64,000 nt of DNA from Saccharum officinarum (taxonomy: Eukaryota > Streptophyta > Magnoliopsida > Poales > Poaceae). The notes beneath the pieces were generated by a model. The model was not told where the DNA came from, ran no database searches, and saw only the letters and a program-made list of their open reading frames with translations. The DNA is taken from positions 114,248,680-114,312,679 of the forward strand of contig CM036160.1 of NCBI GenBank assembly GCA_020631735.1, given 5' to 3'. This document shows positions 33,650 through 44,315 of the stretch, one piece after another (position 1 is the first letter of the stretch; every line of letters starts with the position of its first letter). Made by a program: the position numbers and the translations under genes.

Positions 33650-36525
33650 AAAGATGATGCATATCGTGACCACAAATTTTGGTTTTGCTTCACTTACTTT
33701 GTCCCTATTTGCTTCGCCAAATATACACGATGTGATGGGACTGATAAATCAAGAGGCTCAGCTACAGTCGTGGCAAAGCAGAAAATGGGCACATGATAAA
33801 AGGAGAGGCTGATAGGACAAGTTGAAGAGCCATTCAAGTAACCGGGTGATCACAAGAAGACAATTATTGTTTCTAAAAGTTCTTTCGATCACAAGCATAC
33901 ATATCTGCTATCATATCCATAATGTGCCAATTCACCAGACCATGCTACGGATTTATCGCTCGTTTGGTTATTTTGAAATGAGGACAAAAATCAATCCAAC
34001 TGATCAATTGTTATACAAATTAGATAATCATTTCGGCTGAGAATCGTTCTAGGAACGGTTTCTATGAAACCGAACTGGCTCTTATTAGGAATTGCTTGGA
34101 TCACTTGGATGATTGCGAAACGTGTTATATTAATCTACAATATGATTTATAACGATCTAGATTATTTGGATCTCTATACTATACACGTCGCTAAACAACC
34201 ACCACCAAGCAATGAGTTGTCCTCAAATTTGTTCCATGACAAAGAATATCCAACCATTTGCTTTGTTTGGTTTATGATGCTTAACAGGAGATTTCAGCTG
34301 CTCTGCATTTACTGAGACAGGTGAATGTTGGGTTTAATAATAATGGACAATCATGGTTTGGTGTTTTGCAGAAACGTAGCGCTCCAACGTTTGTCCGCTC
34401 ATTTTCCACACCGACCGTCCTTTCCAATCTTGTCCTCTAGGACCGGACGGAGACTTTCCGTCCTCTTTCCCTTGCCAAATCATTCGACACACAGACAGGG
34501 AGAAAAACACTGGCAAAACGCACAGTTCGAATCTCCACTGAACTACGAGTAGTACGATATAGATGAACTGAAAAGGACACGGGTCCTTTGTCCGGGTTCT
34601 GGACGGAGAATGGAGAACCGGCTGAGAGGCTAGCTCCACTGGCTACCGTCCAGTTCGTCGGAACAAAACAAGGAGAAAGTGACGCTACATATTTGAATCT
34701 TGGGGGTGTTTCATGTCTGCACGCCTTTCGATTTACTCCGTACCTGCCAAGTCCGTAGCTTTCTTTAAATTCAACTTGACTATTCGAAGATGTGGAATTA
34801 ATTGCCTACCCTCCGTACGTCCGTCCACTCTCCCGTGGATTATTTCTCAGTCTCGAGAGTTGACAAAAATGTTTGGAACGTACTGTCGCCGTCCATTAGC
34901 GTAAGTTAAATTTCTCTAAACTTTTAACCAGCTTTATTAACGAGCTAGCTAGTATAACAAATAAGAGTTGTGTCATGCGTGTATTTTTTCAGTTTGATTG
35001 AGTTGAGCAACGACCATTACCGTACGTATCTAGCCTGGGGCATCCGGCGTGATTTTGCGATATGATTCACGTGTCATCAGTCCGTCGAATTCCCAGACCG
35101 ATCTAGGAGTATTATTCTATAAGTAATAATGGAACATTCGAACGGGATCGATCCATGCGTATACCTATGCGCCCCGATGTGCGCGTACTCACTTGTGCAC
35201 GACGTGGATTGGAAAAGACTGTAAAAAGACAATGTCCAAGTAATTTTGTTGCCAAAGCCCATTCCTACCGTTTCCGTTTATAATACCGTAGCATACTCGA
35301 TTATAGTCGCCGTGTCATGAGAATTTTTTTTTCCATTCTCTATTTCGCTAGTTCAAAGTTATGAAACATCAGTCATCATCAGAATTAAATATTCAACACT
35401 GATTTTCTCTGATTCAATCAAATTAAAAGAAACAGTATGTGGTAAGTTGGTAACCTTACCAAATGGAAGGTAGAAAGGTGGGGACACAATAAGAATGGGA
35501 TGGAGGACAAATCCTCGAGATTGAAAACTAGACCAGCGAATTCTCTCTACATTGACGAAGTCATCATTATTTCCATCTTTGTTTGGATAGGCACGCCGAA
35601 TATCTGATGAATAAATAAATAATAATAACAGCAAAATGGCTGTATGTATATAGCCGAGACCATGGCCGAAATATTATATATGTGCATCTGTGCATATACT
35701 CTTTTGGACGATGTCGATCGGTAGTGGACAAACGCGTACGTTAGTGTCGCTCGTTATATACTCGTGCAGACTCACGTCGGTCTCGATGGCTTGTTTTTTT
35801 TCCTTCCCTCCATGCCTAGATGCATCAATCATCATGCATGCATGCGAGAGTATCCGATCGATCGATCCGCTGCCGCCGCCGGCGCACGGGCCACGGGGGG
35901 CGCTTGTACGTAGCTCGTGTCGTCGTGTGTCACGTACGGTGCGCGCGTGCCTATGCTATGCAAGCCACAGGCGCTTTCGTTGATCACTTTTGGAAACGGG
36001 AGCGGAGCCGCGTACGTGCCTGATGATATGACGAGCGGCGCCATTCCCGTTACGTTAGTTGCCGTTCGCGTCACACGGTATTTGCGTGCATTCATGCAAT
36101 GCATATATATTCCAGCCGTGTTGTCCTTGCTTCGCATCGATCTCGTGTGAAAAAATTTAAGGCCAACATAAAGCGTCTTGCAATCAATTTCTGCTATATC
36201 TACCGCACTAACGTACGTATACTTACCTTAGCATCGAGCTGAAGTACTAGACTTATACCAGTGAAACCATTTCTAACTTCTCGTTTCACAGTTGAGCACT
36301 TTTACTGTTTGTGATGAGTCGTTAACGAAAACTCATCACGGACGGACGGACGCCGGCTCAGCAGCAGCAAATCGGGCTGCAACTGCAAGAACAGCACCGC
36401 GGAACACAGAGAGCCCAAACCTCGATGGACGGGCCCTCGGCACTGGTACAACAATGAGCCCAAATCAAGAGGAAGCTCTGACATGGATCGGTTGCGCACA
36501 ATCAGGGCACGCATCCTCTTCAACG
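33650..36525. other. Intergenic, no gene seen
   Basis: About 2.9 kb without a supported exon. The open frames here (for example near 34,064, 34,325 and 35,690-36,150) are short and show no domain or splice structure. Positions 35,850-35,950 are GC-rich with CGATCGATCGATC and GCCGCCGCCGG, promoter-like in composition, but no gene follows. Confidence 0.5.
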
Positions 36526-36540
36526 ACCATAACACACTCA

Positions 36541-36886
36541 GAGGACCGAGCATAGCTCGGTTAGCTGGCTCGTGGTTGTACGAGCGGCAGGTCCTTGGTT
36601 GGATTCATAGAATCGACCCAAGACGTCTCACCTCGGGGTTTTATTTTTCATTTCTATTTGCAGTCTCTCTCGCGTGGAGCCACAATAGGATTGCGACGCG
36701 TCCATCATCTACGGAGCCCTGTTGGTCCTGGTGATCTCAAGAAAGATACGGTCTTTCGATCTATGTGTAGTTGTAGGTTTAGTTGTGCAAACGTGGCATG
36801 AGTGTGGTATGTGTGGGTAGCGTAGACGTGCGTTCGTGCATGTACAAGATACTATAACTGTACCTAGATGAGAGGTTTTAAAAAAA
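36541..36886 (+). mobile_element. tRNA-derived SINE with 15-bp TSD
   Basis: The body starts GAGGACCGAGCA and carries an RNA polymerase III A box (TAGCTCGGTTAGCTGG, 36553-36568) and B box (GGTTGGATTC, 36597-36606) at tRNA-like spacing. It ends in an A-rich tail (GGTTTTAAAAAAA). Both sides show the same 15-bp sequence ACCATAACACACTCA (36526-36540 and 36887-36901), a perfect target duplication. At about 346 bp it is long for a plant SINE. Confidence 0.85.
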
Positions 36887-36901
36887 ACCATAACACACTC
36901 A

Positions 36902-37588
36902 AGTTTACACTCTGTTTGAACGGAATGGGATAAGAGAGGATGAGGATAGGAAAAAGGGCGACGCGCGAAAGCGGATGCCCCCGCATGCTGCTGCACCTGC
37001 CTGCTCCGCACGCGCATGCTATTGCGCCTGCCCGCCCGGGCCTGCTACAACTACGTGTCTGTGTCGCTCCGTTTCCCGCGCGCATACATGTGGGAACTGT
37101 CTGCGCCTGCACATGCTTATGAAACATTTGCAATATGGAAGCACTTTCTGTAACATACATCTGAAGCAGATGAAACATTTGAAACATATGCTTGCAACAT
37201 ATGTATATAGTCACTACAACATATGCAACATCTAGACAAAACACTTGCAACATACATCCGAAGTGGATGAAACATTTTGAATAGACACTTGCAACATATG
37301 TGTATAGCCATTGCAACATATGCAACATCCAGATATACTTTTGTAGCATCGATATGAAACATTGTAACATACCTTTTGAACATCTAGAACACTTGACACA
37401 TACGTTTGCAACATACGCTTTCAGTGCAACATGGGCGGCCGGCTCGGCGAACTGGCATGGTGGAGGCGGCCCTGCAAGACGGCTGCGGCGGGTGGGGCAC
37501 GCGATGAGAGGGTGCGAGTATCGCAGAGCGAGTGGCACGGGCGGGACGGACACCCGCTTCGTATCATTAGCGATAGGGAAAAGATTAA
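36902..37588. repeat. Degenerate GCAACATA / GAAACAT repeat region
   Basis: Between about 37,120 and 37,430 the motifs TGCAACATATG and GATGAAACATTT recur. Two units of about 97 bp start at 37154 and 37251. This resembles transposon subterminal repeats. The preceding 170 bp are GC-rich (GCATGCTGCTGCACCTGCC). No gene is supported. Confidence 0.6.
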
Positions 37589-37694
37589 GCTCTGTTCGCT
37601 TGAGCTTATCAGCCAAAATCAGGTAGCCATGGAACAACGTTTTTCACTCACAACAAAACAGCATCAGCCAAAAATACTGCCAGCCGAACACAGC
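37589..37694. repeat. MITE, GGCCCTGTTCGCTTG family
   Basis: Ends GCTCTGTTCGCTTGAGCTTA and (reverse complement of the right) GCTGTGTTCGGCTGGCAG. It lies about 0.6 kb upstream of the mL46 gene. Confidence 0.7.
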
Positions 37695-37799
37695 CTTGCT
37701 CATTGCTTCGAATATCGCCACTGTCCTTGTGCCCTTCATATCCCATACATGGTCCGGATTCACTATCCACACCCATACAAGTTACAACAACTCACGTCC

Positions 37800-38279
37800 A
37801 GGTATAAAATATGAATCTAAGACACCCTGAGTTCCGTGCAATCCACGAGCACATTTGCTAATCCGCTATAAATTTTGAAATGTTCCACATTATATTTTTG
37901 AATGTATCATTTAAATATCTAATTATTAGAGTGTACAAAAGAATGCCATCTGTCAATAAATATAGTTAGTAGACTCACCATTCAATTTGTATAGATATGT
38001 ATTTTTTTTTATCTATCTCAAATATTCGTGCGCCAATCCACCTCTCCCTCATGCTGCTGATTGCTGAAGCTGAACAGCTTTTTTAAATAATGCACTGATG
38101 TGGGCCAAATAACTAGACAGCCCACCAGGCGAGCTTAGCGCGCTGCTTCCTGGCCCAAACAGCCCGCTCGCGCGTGGACGGAACTAATCGCTCCACTCCA
38201 CTCCAACAAACAAACCGTTGCGGCGCGACCACCGAGCCCGGCCCCCCGCCGGTCCGCCCCACACTCCCGATCGCCGGCG
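37800..38279 (+). promoter_or_regulatory. Upstream region of the mL46 gene
   Basis: Intergenic, turning from AT-rich to GC-rich about 100 bp before the start codon. No clear TATA box; CT-rich sequence (CTCCACTCCACTCC) lies about 80 bp upstream of the ATG, as is common in housekeeping plant promoters. Confidence 0.35.
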
Positions 38280-41200
38280 ATGGCGAGCCTTTTCTTCCGG
38301 TCGCTCCGGCGGGCGCGAGGCTTCAGCTCCTCTGCCAGCTCGGCGGCGAAGGAAGGGGGCGACGGGAAGCTCGTGGCGTCGGTGATGTTCGAGCGCCTCC
38401 CCGTCGTCATCCCCAAGATCCACCCCGTCGTCTACGCCTTCCAAGAGTTCTCGTACGCCACGCCCGCTCTTCTCGCCCATTTGGTCCCTATCTAGTCTCT
38501 GCTCTGTTTCCCTGATTTGTTCGTGCTTGTCCCTGGTAGGTTTCGGTGGCAGCAGCAGTACAGACGGCACTACCCAGACGAAGTTCTCGGCAAGGCCGAC
38601 GCCAGGTGATACTTCTATCCCCTTCCCCTCGCATTTGATAGCCTTCTTTTCTCAAAAGAGCGTTCGTGGTTATTTTGATTTTGCTTAATGGAAGAGCAAG
38701 TGTGCAATGGGATGACTGATGGATGCATTTCTCGGTGCATTGGCATAAGAGGTTTAGAATAACCTGGGGGGTAATTTCAATCGGAGGGTGAGAAAGGTTA
38801 TTTGCTGCCAATACTTTACGCAAGTGGAATATCATTGACTAAGAAAACAAGGAGCACTGTGATTATTGTATCAGGGTAAACAGGTTGCTAATAGGACACA
38901 GGGTAGCTGTCTGTAAGTATTATTGTTTACAGGGTAAACAGGTTGCTAATAGGACACAGGGTAGCTGTCTGTAAGTTTTTTGGCAACTGTCAATAACTTG
39001 AGTCGAGAGCAGATATGCATGTTCTTTGCCCTCTTCTGATGGTCTGTGGTGTCACAGAAAAATAGCAAAATTGCTGCCAACATTTCATCAGTAGATGTAC
39101 CGTGCCAACCCTGAATTATAGGTCCTTATGCTTTATCAACTGGTTACTTTGAATGGAGACTTGCAGACCAACAAAATAGTAAATACCCCAAGTCCCATCT
39201 AGGAGAACGAAATGGCTGCTTCTGATCAAGAATGGAGCTTTGTATTTTGTAATGATTAATGGACATCTGTGAATGATTCAGGTTCCATTCCACGTCAATT
39301 AGGCATGATTGCATGGAATTAAGACAGCCCCAACGAAATTAGTTGACCTGAAAGTAACACACATGGTATAAAATCATTTTTATAGCAAACATTTATGTGA
39401 TGACTACTGTATGACTCTGATTCTTAGCATGTTTTCCATTCTCAATTTGTATACTCTGCAATTTGCATCTAGTATTTTTTTAATAAAGTCTCCGCATTTT
39501 CTTTCGTAGGGGTAAGGGTGATTATCACATTGATTATGTGCCTGCTCCAAGAATCACAGAGGCTGACAGAACAAATGACCAGAAGTAAGTGCTCGACTTC
39601 ACCCCTACTCATTAAGGAGTCCTAGTTTCAAAATGGTTCTAGCGTTATTCTTTGTATCCTCTACTGGTCTGCATTTATACTAGGATGAGCTAGAGTTTAT
39701 GTCACGCATTGAGCTTCCCTATACTTTCTAAGTACTAGGATACTAGATGAACTCCCTGCATGATTGTGCAGCTAGATTTTTAAGGTCAGTTGTATTTGCT
39801 CTGCCTATGCAACCCAACATTTATTTACAATTAAAAAAATCTCTTCTGTTTGTCAATCATAGTACCCATTATAGCACTACCTGACTAATCTATGCCGTTA
39901 CAATTTGGTCATGAAAATACAAAGTATATCCTTCTTTTTCCATTTCAATTAATAATAGAATTTCTGGGATTTGTCATATGGGAGTCCCACTGAATGCTCT
40001 CTTGTCCTGCTTTTTTTGTGGCAATGAGATTTTGATGACCAATTGACCATGAATAATATACTTCAAATATGTACCGTTATAGCTGTACTTGGCTGCTTGT
40101 CCATTTTGACCTGTACAATAGTAAGTTTTAAGGATTAATGTGGTTCCATCTAGGTGTCCAAGGCTTAAATTACTTTGGTTTTGGGTGAGTACAGGCCACA
40201 ATGGGGAAGTAGCTACAACAATACATGTTGAAGTTTGTTAGTTAAGATCGTTACAAATTGTCTGCTTCTATAAGAAGCCGAAACAGGACATCATCTGTGG
40301 ATCCTTTCAAAGATGACAGTAATAGGCATTTCCCATGCATAATTTTGTACTCAACATGATTAAGGGATCCATCTTCTATCCTGCAACTGCAAGAATTCCA
40401 TCATAGAATTGTGTTCAATGTCAACTATATTCCATGAGACCACGGATTAGTATTATGTAATTCTGAACTTTTTAGCTTTTCAGCATTGCACTGTCAAGCT
40501 TGTACTGAACCATTTTTGTTTGTAGGTCATTACAACGAGCTCTTGATAATAAATTGTATCTCCTCCTGTATGGCAACACTTATGGGGCTCCTGATGGAAA
40601 GTCTGTTTGGCATTTTCCAGAAAAAATATATGAAAATGAAGAAACTATGCGACTGGTACCAATTCTGGAAATCTACCAATAAAATATGCATCAGTTCTGG
40701 AAATCTACCAATAAAATATGCGTCAGTTCTTCTTAATGCAATGATATGCAGCTCTCCTGCGTATTCGAGAAAAAATATGCATCAGTTATTCCCAGTTCCT
40801 TATGTCCAGCTTTTATTTCTGTTCTATTCCAGTGTGCTGAGTCAGCATTGAAGTCTGTTCTTGGGGGACTTGACAATACGTACTTTGTTGGCAATGCTCC
40901 AATGGCTCATATGGCTGTTAAACAAACAGATTCAAGTGTTTCATCATTCAAGGTGCTTATTTTGTTTCACAAAAAAATATCCTTGTGTTCTGTAAGGAAA
41001 CTAATGTTTCAACGTGATACTATTCTGAATCCTTGCTTGGGTTTGCTCACTGCTCCTCAGCATGTGTCTTTTGAATTGTTGTATTTAGATTCCATCTGCC
41101 ACAAAGATGTGTTAGTTGAATGTACTGTCATGTGGTAGTCTCTTAATCCAGTTATGCTTCTTGCAGCGTTTCTTTTTCAAGTCACAAGTGGTCGGCACCA

Positions 41201-41316
41201 CGAAATACCATATTGGAAAATGCAAGGACTATGCTTGGGCAACAAAGGATGAGCTGTTGGAATATTTTCCCGAGCACAGAAATTTCTTGAACAAGATGAT
41301 CATTCACATAAGATAG
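38280..41316 (+). CDS. Mitochondrial large ribosomal subunit protein mL46
   Basis: A structural protein of the mitochondrial 54S/39S ribosomal subunit, of the MRPL46 family with a Nudix-like fold. Six exons: 38280-38452, 38540-38605, 39510-39584, 40526-40655, 40833-40952 and 41167-41316, with consistent phases and GT-AG junctions, giving 237 residues. The N-terminus (MASLFFRSLRRARGFSSSAS) is Arg/Ser-rich and lacks acidic residues, a mitochondrial presequence. Family blocks are VMFERLPVVIPKIHPVVYAF, YRRHYPDEVLGKADARGKGD, IDYVPAPRITEAD, LLLYGNTYGAPDGKSVWHFP, YFVGNAPMAHM and KYHIGKCKDYAWATKDE, ending LNKMIIHIR. The length is usual for the family. The start is the first ATG in the exon that carries the presequence. 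It looks intact. Confidence 0.92.
38872..38975. repeat. 46-bp direct repeat (period 58) in mL46 intron 2
   Basis: Two perfect copies beginning CAGGGTAAACAGGTTGCTAA at 38872 and 38930, separated by 12 bp. A recent local duplication. Confidence 0.95.
40663..40726. repeat. 32-bp tandem repeat beside a splice donor
   Basis: Two copies of TTCTGGAAATCTACCAATAA plus 12 bp, starting at 40663 and 40695, immediately after the mL46 exon 4 donor (40656). Confidence 0.95.
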
Positions 41317-42952
41317 CTCTGATGAGGCCATGGACACGCTGAAGACCATTCTGAGCAATTATTAGCATTTATGAGCAGATTTGGCAGGAAACGACCACCT
41401 CAAGCAGTTCTTGAAACAGAAACTCAAGATATTCCATTTTGCCTATTTTTTTGGGGACTGATTCTGCAACTATGTATGGCACTGCTGTAGCAATGTTGCA
41501 TGTAGTCAGTAGTCCTCTCCCAGCAAACTGTATGAGTTTGTTATCTATGGGAGAAATAAGTAGCAGGGTGCATTTGATACCCCGCTGTTTTGCGTTACGT
41601 TCTTCTGGCAACTGCCAAGATACTTGAGCCTGGAATCTGTACTCTGCATTTCTGAATTCATGCAATACACCTGATAGCATGCTTTATGCAGGCTATTCTT
41701 GCAACCTGAATGGAACCAGATATACGTCAGTACGTCACGTATCTTTTTTTTTTTTTTTGCTATTTCTCATTCTCAGGAGCGCCACTGCGCCAGCATGTGC
41801 CAACAGTTTCTTTGTCGTCTTACCCAAAAAAAAAGTTTCTTTATCTGAATTATCTTTGGAAGGTTCACAACTGAGAGGTGGGCCCGTATGCCATCCCTCA
41901 GGGCTTCTCGAACGCACCAATGGCGTGTTGCCTTCGATGTCCACCTCGGCTTTAGACCTCCATGTCAGAGAACAGTGGCCTCGTAAGGTGTCACCTCCAT
42001 GTTAGAGAACAGTGGCCTTGCAGGTTGTTAGGAGATCTTGCAGAAGTAGCGACAACTTTGCTCATAGAGATATTCAATAGTTTCATAAGCATTTAATTTT
42101 AAGACTCATAGAGAGCTGGTAATTGTGTCAAGAGAGTTTCATCATCATGAAACTCATTTTTTTCTCTCTTCGTTAAAACATTCTCATGTCATCAAAAATG
42201 CATATGTAACGGGCTATTAAATGCAAATGAAACACAAATAAAACTCCCACTAAAACTGGCCTTAAAGGCTTAAAGCTAGCTTAAAAGACATCGACAAAAG
42301 GTGGAAGCAACGACCAGAGAACATGCTATGGTGAGAAGTGGCTTCAGACTGACGTATGCTCGTTTGGGATTATGTTGGTTCCTGCGTCCTCTCTCTCCCC
42401 ATGTGTGAAAGATTCCTCTAGTTTGTGCCAAACTTTTCCTACGCAGAAACTGAGCAACATGCATAGGTGTGGGATTGTGAAGAGACAAGGCATGTATAGC
42501 TAGCGTTGAGCAAACTGTGGTTTCAATCTCTCACGACATACGTAGAGGTATGATTTTTTTTTCTGAGGCTAACACTACTGTATGCCAGGCTGCCAGCATT
42601 GATGTTGTACTCAGGAGCGTGTGGCCCATGCAAGCCAGCATGAATTTGCATTTCTTGTTTCAAACTATGTGTGTGCATTTCTTATATTTATATAATTTGG
42701 TCTCAAACGGGAGCTCGTTTACAAATATAAAGGTTTTTAGCAAATTTAGAACATACTAGGGGTTTTAAAACAAGGCTAACATACCCTTTATTAAAAGCCT
42801 ATGGAGCTAGTGGGTAGCAGAATTTTAGGGTGGTTGATTGAGTAATGCAAGCATGATTGATTTGGATGAGACTGCACCCCTGATCCCTTAAATTTGTGGA
42901 GAAATTTGAAACACATGCCTTTTATTTCTTGAAAGAGCCTGATTGATGCATT
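41317..42952. other. Intergenic with mL46 3' UTR and MITE debris
   Basis: The mL46 3' UTR is followed by repeats. Around 42,080-42,261 a degenerate element related to the one at 332-504 ends in ACTGGCC. No gene is supported. Confidence 0.5.
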
Positions 42953-42979
42953 GCAACCACTCAACTACCTTCGATAGTA

Positions 42980-43092
42980 CTCCCTTCTTTCTAAATTATA
43001 ATACATTTTAGTTTTTCTAGTATCCACTCAGATATACATAGTAAAAGTATCTAGAGAAAACCAAAATGTTTTACAATTTGAAGCAGAGGAAG
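42980..43092. repeat. Stowaway MITE (unit 1)
   Basis: 113 bp, with ends CTCCCTTCTTTCTAAATTAT and (reverse complement) CTTCCTCTGCTTCAAATTGT, flanked by TA on both sides. The same element sits in unit 2 at 51574-51686, so it was present before the duplication. Confidence 0.85.
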
Positions 43093-43550
43093 TAATTAGT
43101 TGTTTAGGGCATCAAATTGATGTAAGCTGTCTCTAAAATAATCAACGTGTTCAGTTGCACAGCTGCTGCTGCCTACAGCCACCGAGTACTGTGTGAGAGA
43201 AAAATAAGCGGCTCAATTGCAGCTGCTTATTCATGTAGTCAAACAATCTGAATACTTACAGTTCTATATTGTCCAGGTGCACAAGCATAAACATAGCTGC
43301 ATTTTGTTTTGGGACGTTGTCATCATGACTAGATAGTGGAGTAACATTTTAAGCAAGTTTTGTTTCCACACTCGAGGCTCAAGGTTTTTTTTTTCAAAAA
43401 GAATGGAATTGTGACAGAGAGAGAGCGGTTAAATCTCATTCAGTTGATTCTAAATTTGGTTAAATCTCAATCAGTTGATCCTAAATTTTAAAAATAAAAA
43501 TAAAAAAAGAAATCAAGGCTCGTTACCTTCATCATCAATTTTTCTTCTCA

Positions 43551-44075
43551 GGTCATGTTTAGATACCAAAGTTTAGCCACCAAATTCGCTATGCAGAATT
43601 CCTATTCCCCGTCACATCAAAATGCCGGCACATATATGGAGTATTAAATATAGATGAAATAAAAATCTAATTACACAGTTTTGTTGTACTTTGCGAGACG
43701 AACATTTTAAGCCTAATTAATCAATGTTTGGACAATTATTACCAAATAAAAACAAAATGCTACAGTATGACACGATGTTTACTATACAAAGTTTGCCCCA
43801 AACTTTGGCATCTAGGGTGTGTTCACTTCTCATACAAACCCAAAATATTTCCTCTTCCACCTATCACATCGAATCTTTAGACGAATGCATGAAGTATTAA
43901 ATGTAGGTAAAAAAAATAATTAATTACATAATTTGTCTGTAAATATCGAAACGAATCTTTTAAACCTACTTACTTTTACTTCATGGTTGAATAATATTTA
44001 TCAAATAAAAACAAAAGATGCTGCAATAACTTTTCACCTACTCTTCAGGAACTAAACACACCCCTAAACGAGGCC
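43551..44075. repeat. Outer MITE of a nested pair, TSD TCA
   Basis: Ends GGTCATGTTTAG and (reverse complement of the right) GGCCTCGTTTAG. TCA is duplicated at 43548-43550 and 44076-44078. Unit 2 has the empty site (TTCTTCTCAAACGTGGG near 52,110). A second MITE (43815-44063) is inserted near its right end. The outer element alone is about 273 bp. Confidence 0.88.
43815..44063. repeat. Inner nested MITE, TSD CTA
   Basis: 249 bp, with ends GGGTGTGTTCACTTCT and (reverse complement) GGGTGTGTTTAGTTCCT, and CTA duplicated at 43812-43814 and 44064-44066. Removing it restores the outer element's right end, GGCATCTAAACGAGGCC. Both lie within 0.8 kb upstream of the SFT2 start. Confidence 0.88.
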
Positions 44076-44315
44076 TCAAACGCGGGAGTTCCTTCATTTC
44101 GAAGCATGGTTCCTTCGCCCGCTGCCACTGCCGGCCAGAGAGCAATAAACCTGGACGGACGCGCAGACAAAATCTTTCCCTCAGCCGTAAGAAAACCAAT
44201 CCTTTCTCGAAAAATAAGTCCCGTCGTTTTCCTCCCATTTACCTCCGCTGTCCGCTTCCACTCCCGCCCGCCCCGCCGCACCCGTCGACGCAGCCGCAGG
44301 CCCGCAGCTGCCGCG

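Noticed and set aside
33822..36150. Multiple 60-100-codon ORFs between PP2C and the SINE
   Set aside because: No codon bias, domain, or splice sites giving longer products; expected by chance in AT-rich DNA.
37864..38040. Possible additional exon upstream of mL46
   Set aside because: AT-rich, no open frame with mitochondrial presequence features, and the 38280 exon already supplies a complete start.
43147..43265. Possible MITE of the GTTCGCTTG family (CAGCTGCTGCTGCC ... GCAGCTGCTTATT)
   Set aside because: The internal GTGAGAGAAAAATAAGC motif is present, but no convincing terminal inverted repeats or target duplication could be set. It is shared by both duplication units, so it is old.
44106..44315. 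N-terminal extension of SFT2 from the upstream ATG
   Set aside because: The Arg-rich extension is not family-like. The ATG at 44316 gives the expected MHNTAQAWF start and usual length.
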